From Juglans regia (lineage: Eukaryota > Streptophyta > Magnoliopsida > Fagales > Juglandaceae), in NCBI RefSeq assembly GCF_001411555.2, contig NC_049909.1, positions 4,325,875 to 4,389,874 of the forward strand: DNA of 64,000 nucleotides. The letters are read 5' to 3'. The notes below the pieces were generated by a model. The model was not told the DNA's origin. It saw only the letters and a list, made by a program, of their open reading frames with translations, and did no database searches. Every line of letters starts with the position of its first letter. Positions within the stretch are counted from its first letter, which is position 1. Position numbers and translations under genes: made by a program. Shown piece after piece: positions 1 to 11,376 of this stretch.

Positions 1-1
1 T

Positions 2-538
2 ACTTTAGTTGAGAAATTGAATTTACGTACCTTGAAACACCCTAGACCATACATGTTGCACTGGTTGAGTGATTGTGGGGAGGTTAGAGTAAATAAGCAA
101 GTGCTAGTTTCTTTTTCAATTGGGAAATACCAGGATATGGTGCTTTGTGATGTAGTGCCTATGCATGCTAGTCATATTTTGTTGGGGAAGCCATGGCAGT
201 ATGATAGGAACGTGATCTATGATGGGTTAAGGAACATGTACAGTTTTGAAAAAGATAGAAAAACAATCAAACTTGCTCCTTTAACTCCAACACAGGTCCA
301 TGGGGATCAATTGAAGCTGAAATGTAAGGTTGCTCAAAACAGAAAGAGTGAAAATGAGAGTGATAAAAAAAGAAAGAGTAAAAGTGAGAGTGATCAAAAA
401 AGAAAAAGTGAAAAGGAGATTGAGCAAACAAGGAAGAGTGAAAGTGAGAATGAGCTGAAAAGCAAGAGTGAAAGAGTGAATGTGAGATTGAGAAGAAAAG
501 AAATAGTGAGACCGAAATGGAGAAAGAGAGAAAAATGA
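2..538 (+). pseudogene. Aspartic protease region and spacer start, copy A
   Basis: The reading frame is open from base 2. It begins TLVEKLNL and continues through the conserved gypsy protease tail with LSDCGEVRVNK, YQDMVLCDVVPMHA and HILLGKPWQYDR, which in this lineage follows the active-site Asp. The active site lies before the window start. After about residue 95 the protein becomes a Lys/Ser/Glu-rich repeat spacer, and it stops at 536-538. The next domains continue in another frame from 517, so a frameshift in the spacer separates protease from the downstream polyprotein. A processed protease is unlikely. Confidence 0.8.
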
Positions 539-2115
539 GAGAGAAAAAAGAAGAGGGTGAGACTAAGACCTCAAGCAAAAGAGAGAATGAGTTGAAAAAT
601 AATTATGAGGTCGAGAGTACAAAAAAAGATGAAGAAAAAGAGAGTGACAGAAAAAAAGAGAGTGAAAAGAAAAAAGAGTGTGAAAGGGAAAAAGAGAGTG
701 AAAAAGAAAAAGAGAGTGGAAAGAAAAGAGAGTGTGAAGAAAGTGAGAGAAAAACAAAGAGAAAAGTGAGTTTTTATGCTAAGGCAAGTCTTAATCCTAA
801 CGAACTTGACGTATGTTTGCCTAGTATTGTTGTCTCTTTGTTGCAGGGATATGAGGTCGTGTTTCCAAGTGGTGTATTTAGTAGATTGCCACCCATTAGG
901 GAGATAGAGCACTACATTGATTTTGTGCCAGGTGCAACAATTCCTAACCGACCTTTCTTGGAAGAACATGAGTCATTGACACACTTAAAAGGAGAAGGTA
1001 AGTTGTTGACCATAATGCGTGCTAAGCGGGAGGATTCTATTGAGACTTTTGCTCATGTATTCAAATACACACAAGGTATGGAAACTTTTGTGGTTGATGC
1101 TTTAGCAAAAAGGTATGTACTTATCTTCATTTTAGATGCAAAATTGTTGAAACTTGAATATGATAAGGAATTGCATGCTAATGATGATGACTTTGCTATT
1201 GTATATGGAACATGTGAGAAAGCATCGTTTGGTAAGTTCTATAAACTAGATTGGTACTTGTTTATAAAGAATAGATTTTATGTACCTACTAGTTTTATAT
1301 GTAAGTTGCTTGTGTGCGATGGACATGGTGGTTTGTTGGGTAACCATGGTGTAAGGAAGACTTTTGTTGTGTTGCATGAACGTTTGTGGGAATATCATTT
1401 GCCTTTCAATGACGTGTTGCATGAACATTTGTGGAAGTATCAATTGCCATTTATTGATGTGTTGCATGAACGTTTGTGAGACTATCATTTGCCCTTCATT
1501 GAGTTTGCATATATTTGGAGTAGTCATTCTGGTGTCAAGAAAATATTAGACATTTTGTATGAACATCTATGTTGGTCTAAGATGAAGAGAGATGTCAATT
1601 GTATTTGTGGCAGGTGCATTACATGCAGAAAGGCCAAATTTATACTTTTGCCACATGGGTTGCATACGCCCTTACCTATTCCTAGTGAGTCATGTGTAGA
1701 CATATCTATGGACTTTGTTTTGGGGCTGCCTAGGAAAGAAAGGAGTAGAAATTCTATTTTTGTGGTTATGGATGGATTTATAGAGTTTGCATATAACAGG
1801 ACTATGCATACTACCACTTTATATTCTCCTTTTGAAATTGCTTATAGACTTAATCTATTTACTCCTTTAGATTTAATGTCTTTATCTGTTGACAACAGGA
1901 GTAGCTTGGATGGATGTTCTCAAATTTTTGAACAAATTAATGACAATGCATATGAAATCAATGATAATGTTACTAACATTTTTCCCTTTGATCCAGGTGG
2001 AGATTCGAGGTCGAATCCTTTTGAGGAGAGGGAGAATGATGGGAACCAAGGTGGGCCTAGTTTTAAAGATATGTTGCAAGTACCAGATGGGCCAAATACA
2101 AGTTCAAGGGCTTAA
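517..2115 (+). pseudogene. Spacer, RT stub, RNase H tail and integrase fragments, copy A
   Basis: One frame runs from 517 to 2115 with a single in-frame TGA at 1477-1479. In order: a Lys/Glu/Ser-rich spacer to about 770; an RT N-terminal stub (LLQGYEVVFPSG, IREIEHYIDFVPGAT); the RNase H tail (IETFAHVFKYTQGM, VVDALAKRY); the integrase zinc-binding region; two to three units of the LHERLWEYHLPF repeat; then a retained integrase stretch with a CGRCITCRKAK zinc-binding Cys pair and SCVDISMDFVLGLPR, which holds the first catalytic Asp region. The rest of the core is deleted, joining directly to FIEFAYNRTMHTTT. The protein ends inside the 3' LTR. RT catalytic motifs are absent. Confidence 0.85.
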
Positions 2116-2758
2116 ACGATGAAGATTATGCTTTGATTCATTTCATAAGCTATGGAAAGGGCAACAACATGACTTATAGGCTTTGGACACTTGAACACTT
2201 TCAACTTATTTAATTAATTTCAAGGACCTATTTTATTTGCTTAGAATAATTGGGTTTATGCCTATGCAAGGGCATATTGGAAAAGTTATTATTTTATTGA
2301 ACTAGGGTTAGAGTTACTATAGCGAGTTACTATAGCTCCGTACTGTAGCCGCGGCACTGTTCATCCAGGGGCACTTTTGGAAGATGGGGGGTTTATTTTG
2401 GCTAGGGTTTCATTATGTTTTGCTTTAAATACTCTATGTGGCCACATTTTAATCAGATAATGAAGTTTATGAAATTTGATGAATTTATTCATTGTGAGTT
2501 GAGTTTTACTCCTCTTGTTCTTAATTGAACTTTTGAACTTATCAAAGGTAAATCACAACCTTTGTGGCGTTCCTCCTTTGTAATCTGGGTTCTTGAGACG
2601 GGTTCTTCAACGGGTCTAGATTTTAATATAATCTAGGTTCTTGAAACGAGTTCTCATAGGGTCTAGATTCTCCATCCATAGGCTTGATTTTGGCTTTCTT
2701 GAGAAGTTTTCAAATTGACTGTGGGTTCAAGGGATTCCTTTCCCGCGGGTTCATATCA
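2037..2758 (+). repeat. 3' LTR of copy A (722 bp, short subfamily)
   Basis: Starts TGATGGGAACCAAGG directly after the purine tract 2023-2036 and ends CGCGGGTTCATATCA. Its U3 differs from copies C and D but matches the J and L LTRs, for example the stretch reading CTTAAACGATGAAGATTATG, so A, J and L form one LTR subfamily. It contains the CTGTAG-rich minisatellite near 2315-2360 and a TTTAAATA TATA-like box. Confidence 0.9.
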
Positions 2759-4837
2759 CCACTTCACGTTCTTATCCTTCAAAGTGAACCTCATTGATTC
2801 ACTTTGAAGGCTAAGATACATAGTAACCTTCGTCATTCTCTTCGTACGAAACCATCCATCTCGATGCATAACTTGGACCAACCAAGTTATACAACCCAAA
2901 CCTAGTCAATACATACATTCATTCCTTCATTTATGTATAACCTAACCAACACTTCACCGTAATCTTAACCAAGCATAATACACAACTTTAAGCCAACCTT
3001 GAGGTTTAAATATCGTGTACTCATGCTTCAGACAGATTATCCATTGCATATGGTAAATCTGTTCAGCACATGTGTCCAACCATATTACACATGTACCCTA
3101 CCCCTTTTATCACCTAAGATCAACATATAATTCACTAACACCCGCTTGTGTAAACAAATTCCATACTCCGATACTAACCTCCATTTCAAACCCATACAAC
3201 ATGACACTTCATACAACCTGTCCAAGTACTTAGCTTATCCTGACACTTTACATGACATACACCCATTCACAACTACACATCCCTTCATGTCACATCGCTT
3301 ACAACCACTTCCAAACTACAATGTGATCCCATCACCTCACATGGTGTCTTACCATTACACAAACTGCATAGTGATCACATCACAACTTCACACCTAGTCC
3401 CGTCACTTCACACTACTCGTGGCCATAATACAAACCACGCAGTAATGCCCAACACTTCAACTACACAACCACTACAACTACTCCATTCACAGTTCAAAAC
3501 ACAATGCACTCCATAATAATAGTACAGTCCACAACACAATCAAGCTTCACAATAACTAACTATTGAGAGAAAGAGAAAGAGATTATACCATGCGTCGGGG
3601 CTGAGATGTCACTTCGCTTGCTGCCAAGCATGGTCTAGCAGTGGCGGCTATGCATGTGTGAGGAGAGGCCTATTGAGGCGCTGTGGTCATTGCTGTGACC
3701 TTAAAACTAGGCTATTTGGGTGGCTTGGTGCTAGGGTTTGGTGGGGCATCATGGTGGCAGCAGGAGATGGAGAGGGGTGGCCTGTGGCTAGCTTGGCCGT
3801 GTATGTTGGTGGGGGTGTGCATGGTTGCAAGAGGTTGAAGGGGAGAAGTGAGGGAGGCAAGGCCTCGGCTGGTTGGACACGGTGGAGCTCGGGTTGGGTC
3901 ATGGGGTTGTCCCCTAGTGGCCGTGGGTTGTAACGACTGTAGTTGGAGGTGACCTGAGAAAGGTACGATGAAGGTTGTGGTGGAGAGAAACAGAAGAGAG
4001 GGAGAGGCGTGGATTTGAGAGGGGAAGGGGCTGGGTTGCGGTGGCAGGTGTGGGGCGACCTCACAGCTGCTCATGGTGGTGGTGCTGGGAGGTTTGCGGC
4101 GACACTAGGCATGACAAAGGAGAACAAGAGAGAGAGAGAGAGAGCGGGGGGGCTTCAGGGGGAGAGAGAGAGAGAGAGAGCTTTGGTGGTGGGGTTGGAG
4201 GTAGCCCCGACGAGGTGTGGCGGTGGCGACAACAGCGTCCATGGTGGCTGTGTAGCTAGAAAACTGAGAGGGAGAGGATCTTGGGGTTGATTTGGGGAGG
4301 TAGAGAGGGAGGGAGATCGGCATGGGGGCTGGGGGAGGAGGAAGGGGAGGCTAATGACTGGGCCTGGTGGTGGCACGACTGGCTGCGGTGGGCGACGTCG
4401 GGAGGAGCTGAAGGAAGAGAGGGAATTGGGGGAGGGGGCGTCGACTAGAGGGAGGGGTAGAGAGAGAGAGGGAAGGGAAAAAGTGAGGGAATTAGGGTTT
4501 CCCTTGGGGTTTTAATCCCAATCCTTCATCTTTGAGTCCCCAGATTGATCTAACGGTGGAGATCAAACACTCAAAATAACTAACTAAATAATAGGAATTA
4601 AAATAGAAAAAAATAAGACTAATTTAAAAATCAACTTTGAATTCTAAAAGTAATAATCATTCATCATAAAACAAAATGATGAAGTTTACTAAATATTTTT
4701 AAAAGAAATAACATCATCTAAATATGTAGAATTTTTAACAAAAAATGAAATAATGAATGTTAAATGATACTCTTAAAGAACTAAAATCATTTAAATAAAA
4801 TAATTTACTAAAACTATATTATTTTCAGGGCTTCACA
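2759..4837 (-). other. Unclassified repeat-like region, possibly another LTR in reverse orientation
   Basis: No conserved protein was recognised. Read on the minus strand, the block begins TGTGAAGCCCTGAAAATA at 4837, which resembles the start of plant gypsy LTRs. A CT-rich stretch follows, with GGGTTTTAATCCC-type sequence and (CT)n at about 4130-4480, and then AC-rich AT-poor sequence to 2759. Open frames at 3658-4376 encode only low-complexity Gly/Trp/Arg or Pro/Ser peptides and are not credible genes. Assignment as an LTR or leader is inference; the other boundary was not found. Confidence 0.35.
4128..4180. repeat. (GA)n microsatellite, interrupted
   Basis: Two GA dinucleotide tracts, about 4128-4145 and 4161-4180, are separated by a short G-rich block, inside a wider purine-rich plus strand. 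Confidence 0.9.
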
Positions 4838-5788
4838 TTCTAAAAAAGCTTACTTGAAAATTAGGCTTGATTCTATAATACCAAAAATATCCCTTTTAAA
4901 ATAATTTTGAACATTTAAAATATGTTAAAGACTTTAAAACATTGGGTCCTATTTTAAAATCATATGCAATATTTAAAACACGACTTCGAGGTTTAAAACA
5001 AAAAGGCGAGACTCGTGACCAATCAAGAGAAAAAGGATCAGTTCGTCACACCAAACCACCCCTTAGTCAAAATTTGTTTATCATTTTTTTTCCTTTTTAC
5101 TTATGTCATTCAAAATCTAAGTTCACGTTGGATTATACATTTAAAATTTTTATAATAATAAAATATTATTTATTTTTCATTTGTTCTTGTAATATTTATC
5201 TAATTTCTTTCCATGTTTTAGAGATCTACTAGTTATATTATATTCTTTAATTAGACAAATTATATTTTATTTTAATTATAATAAATTATAATGCTCATTT
5301 TTATGATAGTTTACATTTAATAACAGAATGGTTATGAAGGGACCATTTTTGGATGTGTTTTGTATGCACAACTGGATCTCCTCGAACAACTAGGAGTTTA
5401 GCTTCCTTCCTGCACAAATACAATTTAGTGATGGCTTGGGGTGGTCAGGGGACCCTCCGATGTATAAGTCAATTTTCTCTACTAGAATTTTGATAGAAGT
5501 TTTTTGCCTAAGTTAGTATGTACCTGGTGGTATGCTTTTATACTAGATATGAGGGAGCATCTTGCACCTATCGCCAGGGGCAGTCCCATCACCTTCATAC
5601 TCTTGTTGACTAAGGCATTTAATGTAATGTAGCATACTAGAGAAAGGTAACTAATGCGTCATGGGTCTTTGAGCCTGTGTTGGTGGCACCTAGGATTAGG
5701 GTTTGGAAGCCCAATGTTGATCATTAAGGATAGAGGATGTGCCACATGACATGAGAAGATCTTTTTGTTTTTCTAGAAGCTCATCATT
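4838..5788. other. AT-rich unclassified sequence
   Basis: From 4838 to 5330 the sequence is very AT-rich with no believable coding region. From 5331 to 5788 the composition is more balanced, but frames are broken and no domain was recognised. The stretch ends at the T-tract that marks the poly(A) tail of the minus-strand LINE. Confidence 0.5.
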
Positions 5789-6115
5789 TTTTTTTTTATT
5801 ATTTAAGAGAAGGAATCACATGTCCAAGAGTGACCCCTGCCTGAATTTATTAATGATCCCTCACTTGTGGCGGAGGAAAACCGTGGTTACAATTACCAAA
5901 AAACTCTCAAGACCAACCAATAATTACAAAACAATTAACCAAACAACCAAGAAAAAACCGTCTAAACAGGCCTAATGAATAACACAAAAAAATACTACCC
6001 AACAGCAAAGACTCGTCGCAAATCATATGACGAGTTGGAGAGTTCTGCAACCCCCTTCCCAAAATAGACACTACACAAAAAGAGGTCTTCAATTCTCACA
6101 GCATCCCCTAGTGGA

Positions 6116-9100
6116 TTAACACCTAACCTCATGCGATTTGCACCGAATGGAAGCAATGCCCCATTTATCCATCCTTATTAAACCCCGCAGCATAGCAGGT
6201 GCATCCGACGTATTCCTCCATTCCGCATCACCCACTCTTGCCCCCCACCGAGCAAGCCAATCTGCAACAGCATTCCCTTCCCTAAAAATGTGAGAAACTT
6301 TATAATCCATATCTTTAATCAGCTCCTGAATCTCCTCCCAGAAGTCCTCCAAATACTAGATTCCACACCTGTTTTTCTGCAGCCACGACAGAACCACCTG
6401 TGAATCCACTTCAATATCCAGAACAGACAAATTTAATTCTTTACAATGTTTTATCCCTTCCAGTAATGCCCGTAGTTCTGCTTTGGTACTATCACCATAT
6501 CCCAAATTCATTGAAAAAGCCAATAAAACAGACCCCTGCATATCTCGAATAACCCCTCCCGCACCTGAAATACCTGGGTTACCCAGGCAGCTCCCGTCCG
6601 TATTTAACTTGACTCTACCAAGTAGTGGTTTAGACCAAGTAATGAGATGAATTGGATGATGTTGAATAGGGATAGGATTACCATTTAGACACCCAAGAAT
6701 GTAAGCATCATGCTGATTAAATTTTTTAAACCTAGTCATTCCTTGACCAAGAACGCCTACCCAGTGCTTGATAGAAAGCCAAATCACCTGACTTGTTTCC
6801 AATTTATTCTCCATTCGAGCAGAACATCTTCTTCTCCATAATCTCCACAAAATTATAGTAGGCAATAAACCAAGTATAACACCAATTTGAGATGAATTTG
6901 AGGCTCTCCGAAACCAGCTAATACATGTTTCACGCCATAATCTTCCAACCCATATCCCAAACAGAGCACCACATTTCTTCCAAATCCCAGCTGCAACCTC
7001 CCCTTCAAATAAAACATGATTGATATCTTCATACTGCCCGTTCTTACAACAATTACATTTCGATGCTAGTGGAATACCAATCCTCCTAATATTATCATCG
7101 ACAGCTAGAGCTCCATTCCACGCCTTCCACATAAAAACAGAAAACTTCTTAGGTAGAATGTTATTCCATATGCATTTATGTCCCTCTAGAATAGGACTTC
7201 TCACTCGAATACCTTCCCAAGCAGACCTTGTAGTAAAATTCCCACTTTCAGTTTTAGTCCATATAAGGATATCTTCACCCACTTTACTCCTTTCCAACAC
7301 ATTAATGACATGTTCAACAAGTTCCATGCCCACCAATCTCTCTAAAAACTCCACATCCCACCCATGATCAAGCTTTAAATCTTTAATTTTAAGAAGAGGT
7401 TGCTCAACCACCGGCAAGATTTCAGCAAATGGCTCTTGTGCCAACCACTTATCATACCAAAAGAAAACATTTCCATCTTTAATTTTCCATTTAGTATAAT
7501 TCAAAATAGTAGGAATATTTTTAGCAATCATACACCAAAATCTTGTACCCTTTGGAGAACCAAGTAATATAAAAGGTTTATTACCTATATACTTATTCCG
7601 AAAAAAATTTGCCCAAAGAGAGTCTTCATGCATAAGCTTCCAAGCAAATCTTAAATGAAGAGCTTTTTGCATTTCTTCTAATGACCGAAAAAAATTTGCC
7701 CAAAGAGAGTCTTCATGCATAAGCTTTTTGCAATAGGCCTACATATATTCCTCCAAGCCACCCATTTTCTCTTATTCTTTCCATCCCTTTCTCCCCAAAA
7801 GAAAGAACTCATAAGCCTATTTAAAGTATGAATAATCTGTTTAGGAACTCTTAAGACCGCCAGAAAATGCACAGCCATGCTAGCTAGTACATGTCTTAGC
7901 AAGATTACCCTTCCTCCCATAGATAAAAGTCTCATTTTCCACCCACTTATTTTGGTCTGAACTTTTCTCACTAGTTCCTCCAAATCCGCAATCTTGAGTT
8001 TGCCAGAGACAATGGGAATCCCCAAATATTTAAAGGGGAATTTTCCTTCCGAAAAACCAGTCAATCTTTTGAGATTCCTTTTCCTTGCTATGGAAATTTT
8101 ATTAGAAAAAAACATGGCAGTTTTTTCTTTGTTGATCAATTGACCTGTCCAACTCTCATAAGTGTCCAGAACTCTTAAAATATTTCGGATAGAAGAACGA
8201 CCACCATTAGTAAAAATAACAACATCATCTGCATACATTAGATGTGATATCAATCTAGTACCACGGGCTTGAGAAAACTGAACAAACCACTTTTCTTCCA
8301 CACTTTGTTTTATAAGTCGAGAAAGAATTTCCTGCAAAATAATGAACAAATAAGTGGACAACGGGTCCCCTTGTCTCAGCCCTCGACCTCCCTTGAAAAA
8401 ACCCTTCGTAGTACCATTCATTAGTATGGAATACCAAGGCGTGGAAATACATTCTCTAATCAAACTACAAAAAGAATTTGAGAATCCAAAAGCAAGAAGC
8501 ACTCCCAGAAGAAAATCCCAATCAACACGATCATAAGCTTTTAGCCATATCCAGTTTTAACACCACATTTCCACCATGAATCTTTTTATTGATCGAATGC
8601 ACCATTTCTTGAGTAAGACTAATGTTTTCAAAGATACTTCTGCCCGGAATAAAAGCACCTTGCTCTAGAGATATCATTTTTGGAAGCAGAGAAGTCAAAC
8701 GATTTACAATTATCTTTGAACAAATTTTGTAAAAAACCGAACACAGACTTATAGGTCGAAATTTATCAAACCCAGATGGTATATCCATTTTTGGTATCAA
8801 AACCACATAAGAAGAAGTATAAAATCTTGGCCATTTTCCTCCTCTAAAAATTTCTTCTACAGCAGACTTGCTATCTATCTTAATAATATCCCAAGCACTT
8901 TTAAAGAAGCCTGCTCCAAAACCATCCGGACCCGGAGCACTATTAGAGGGAATAGAATCTAAAGCCTTTTTAACTTCCTCAATGGAAGGAATATCACATA
9001 ATAATGCACTTTCCTCCGCTTTTATGACCGGCGAAATGATCTGAGTTAAATCTGGAACATTTACAAAAGCCTCCTTCTACAGAAAAGTAGAAAAATAATT

Positions 9101-9650
9101 GACAGCTCCTAAATGCACCTCCTCAGGTGACTTCAAAACAGTGTCATCTTGAAGTCTCATCTCCATGACTCTCTTCTTCCTTTTATAAGTCAAATAAGCA
9201 TGGAAAAATTTAGAATTTTGATCACCTTCCACATTCCATTTAAGTTTCGCCATTTGAGCCAGTCTAGTCTCTTCCCTACTCCTCCAATTTGCCAATTCTG
9301 CAGTTTTCACCAAAAGCTCCTGTTCAGTAGTTGGATCCCAAACTTGCTGTAGAGCCGACTCCAAAGAATCAATTTGAGCTTGAGTCTCCTGTAAATGAAA
9401 TTCAGTTCTACCAAAAATCTGTTTATTCCACACTCTCAATGCACCCCTTAACTTTTTCAGTTTTAGAGCCAATCTCAATAGACCCGTACCAGCCACCTCT
9501 TCCTGCCAGAAGTGTTCCACAAAAGGACTAAAGTCTGGATGAGCTATCCACATTTGCTGAAACCGAAAAGGAGGAGGGCCATAAGCAAAAGGATCTTTCT
9601 TCATTTCCAAGAACATTGGAGAATGATCAAACCTAGGAAAGTAGCAAAGT
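6116..9650 (-). pseudogene. LINE ORF2: reverse transcriptase, zf-RVT and RNase H, broken
   Basis: Read downwards from 9650. A pre-RT region (9616-9077) is followed by RT blocks with LIPKMDIPSGFDKFRPISL and GAFIPGRSIFENI, motif A VLKLDMAK, motif B GLRQGDPLSTYLF and the catalytic motif C YADDVVIF (about 8230). The zf-RVT region follows (PKKFSVFMWKAWNGAL, CNCCKNGQYEDINHVLF), then an RNase H-like domain (VKLNTDGSCLGNPG, KAELRALLEG, DIEVDSQVV, NAVADWLARWG). Four lesions are visible: TAG at 9077-9079, a frameshift near 8530, a frameshift with an 87-bp duplication near 7700, and TAG at 6356-6358. It cannot make a working protein. Confidence 0.88.
7598..7726 (-). repeat. 87-bp offset tandem duplication in LINE ORF2
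   Basis: The 42-base block 7598-7639 recurs at 7685-7726. On the minus strand the peptide HEDSLWANFFR is encoded twice, 29 codons apart. It sits at the frameshift between the RT and zf-RVT parts. Confidence 0.85.
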
Positions 9651-9746
9651 GTGACACTTGTCCAACATGCAAAGAGGTTTTAGAAGGAAGTGAGTGGATG
9701 AGACAAAGAGAGAGGATTCAGCCACACATAGGGAACACACCATTCC

Positions 9747-10544
9747 TGATGGGAACCAAGATGAGCGTAGTCTTAAAGATCATTTGCAACTTCCAGATGG
9801 GCCAAGAAGATCAAAGAGACAATGCAAGGATTGATGCAATCCACCTGGGATAAGTTTAGCAAGAGGCCAACATTCAAGATGGGGCTTGAAGGATGAGGAT
9901 CCTGTTTTAATTCATTTGATCAGCTACGGAAGAAGGCAACGACAAGACTTAAAGGCTTTGGGCTTTTGAAGGGTTTCAACTTATTTAATTCATTTAAAGA
10001 ACTTATTTTATTAGTTTAGAATAATTGAGTTTATTATGGGAAGCACTTAAGGAGGCCTATGCAAGGGCATGTTGGGAAAGTTATTATTTTATTGAACTAG
10101 GGTTAGGGTTACTGTAGCCGAGTACTGTAGCTGTAGCCGCGGCACTGTTCATCCAGGGGCACTTTTGGAAGATGGGGGTTTATTTTGGCTAGGGTTTCAT
10201 TAGGTTTTCCTTTAAATACTCTATGTAGCCTCATTCTAATCAGATTATGAAGTTTATGAAATTTGATGAATTTATTCATTGTGAGTTGAGTTTTACTCCT
10301 CTTGTTCTTAATTGAACTTTTGAACTTATCAAAGGTAAATCACAACCTTTGTGGCGTTCTTCCTTTGTAATCTGGGTTCTTGAGACGGGTTCTTCAACGG
10401 GTCTAGATTTTAATATAATCTAGGTTCTTGAAACGAGTTCTCATCGGGTCTAGATTCTCCATCCTTGACTTGATTTTGGCTTTCTTGGGAAGTTTTCAAA
10501 TTGACTGTGGGTTCAAGGAATTCCTTTCCCGCGGGTTCATGTCA
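9747..10544 (+). repeat. 5' LTR of copy C (798 bp)
   Basis: Begins TGATGGGAACCAAGATGAGC and ends CGCGGGTTCATGTCA. It has a TATA-like TTTAAATA at 10211-10218. It differs from its 3' partner mainly in the CTGTAG minisatellite (about 10110-10150), where the 3' LTR is about 15 bp longer. Both share the unusual ATGTCA end, which confirms that they are a pair. Confidence 0.95.
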
Positions 10545-10546
10545 TT

Positions 10547-10559
10547 TGGTATTCAGAGC
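10547..10559 (+). other. Primer binding site, initiator-Met tRNA type with one extra T
   Basis: TGGTATTCAGAGC lies 2 bases after the 5' LTR. Plant initiator tRNA-Met would give TGGTATCAGAGC, so one T is inserted. The following AAGGTTTC also resembles the tRNA complement CAGGTTTC. Confidence 0.85.
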
Positions 10560-10835
10560 AAGGTTTCCAATCAGGTCTGATTCTATCTTTTATTTCTAGC
10601 ATATTTAATTCTAGGACTTCATTGTTCTAGGATTGATTACAAAAAAAAAAAAAAAAGTGGTGGCTGTCAGATTTCTTTACTATTGTTGGGGTTGCTGAAA
10701 TTCATTGTTCTAGGGTTTGTGTTGGCTGAAATCTCTTGTTCTAGGGGTTGTCGTATATCACTTGCCCTTGGGTTTTTCAATTATTGTTAGGGTTTTCTCT
10801 ACTGCTTATTCTTGGTTGTGATCAAATCAGTTGGT

Positions 10836-10932
10836 GAAAAGAAAAGAAAAGAAAGGAAAGGAAAAGAAAAGAAAAGAAAGGAAAGGAAAAGAAAAGAAAA
10901 GAAAAGAAAATTCGAAAAAAAAAAAAAAAAAA
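10836..10932 (+). repeat. AAAAG pentamer tract plus poly(A) in the leader of copy C
   Basis: GAAAA/GAAAG pentamers run for about 75 bases, then TTCG and about 18 A. The same tract occurs at the same leader position in copies D, E, I, L and M. A spurious Lys-rich ORF (10831-11019) comes only from this repeat. Confidence 0.9.
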
Positions 10933-11376
10933 ACAGAGAGAAGAAGAAGAGGAAAAGAGAAGGTGGCGTATTCATCGTTGCTACATAGTTACAACAAAGA
11001 GAAAGAAAGTATTTGTTGATTGAGTTTTTATCATCATAGGAGCTGAATACATATTTCTAGTTGGTATCTTGTTTTATAATTACTGTTTCCCTCGTATAAA
11101 TTCCTTGAGTCTCGTGTCATTTGTTTCATTCCTTGTTTCTTTGATCTATATTACTGGTTGGAATAATACAAGGTTGTATTGTCTTGATTTAGTTCAACTA
11201 GTTCTTAAAGAACTTGAGCGGGAAAACTATTGAGGTAAAAGGCAAGAGGATGTGAGACTATTATCGGGAAAAAGCCATTAAGAGTGAAACACGAGTGGAG
11301 TGCCATTATTCGAGTGTAAACACGTAAGGGAGTGTGTGAGGTTTTCACTAACATTCTTTTTGTGCAGCATATTATG

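Larger units (their letters stand above)
1..2758 (+). mobile_element. Family 1 Ty3/gypsy-derived element, copy A (5' end outside window)
   Basis: The window opens inside a non-autonomous LTR retrotransposon of the dominant local family. It contains a protease fragment, a Lys/Glu/Ser-rich spacer, a reverse-transcriptase stub, RNase H tail, integrase pieces and a complete 3' LTR starting TGATGGGAACC and ending TTCATATCA. The sequence after the LTR begins ccact, but the target duplication cannot be tested because the 5' end is missing. This copy keeps more integrase than the others, so it looks closer to the ancestral element. Confidence 0.9.
5789..9650 (-). mobile_element. LINE (L1-type, plant RNase H-bearing), 5' truncated
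   Basis: A non-LTR retrotransposon on the minus strand. The 3' end is a poly(A) tail, seen as the T-run near 5789-5799, preceded by a 3' region with CCTCCGCCACAAGTGAGGG that is also present, slightly diverged, in the second LINE at 26757-28721. Recognisable LINE coding begins at about 9650 with the sequence before MFLEMKKDPFAYGP. Endonuclease and ORF1 are missing, so it is 5' truncated. No convincing target duplication was seen. Confidence 0.88.

Noticed and set aside
3658..4376. Several overlapping frames rich in Gly/Trp or Pro/Ser
   Set aside because: Low-complexity products of a GC- and GA-rich block, overlapping on both strands, with no domain.
9659..9746. TGTGACACTTG as the true 5' end of X copy 1
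   Set aside because: It does not match copy 2's start beyond TGTGACA, and the outer flanks CAAAG and CCATT differ, so no target duplication supports it.
10831..11019. Small Lys-rich ORF (and the similar ones at 18554-18767)
   Set aside because: Translation of the AAAAG microsatellite in the leader.
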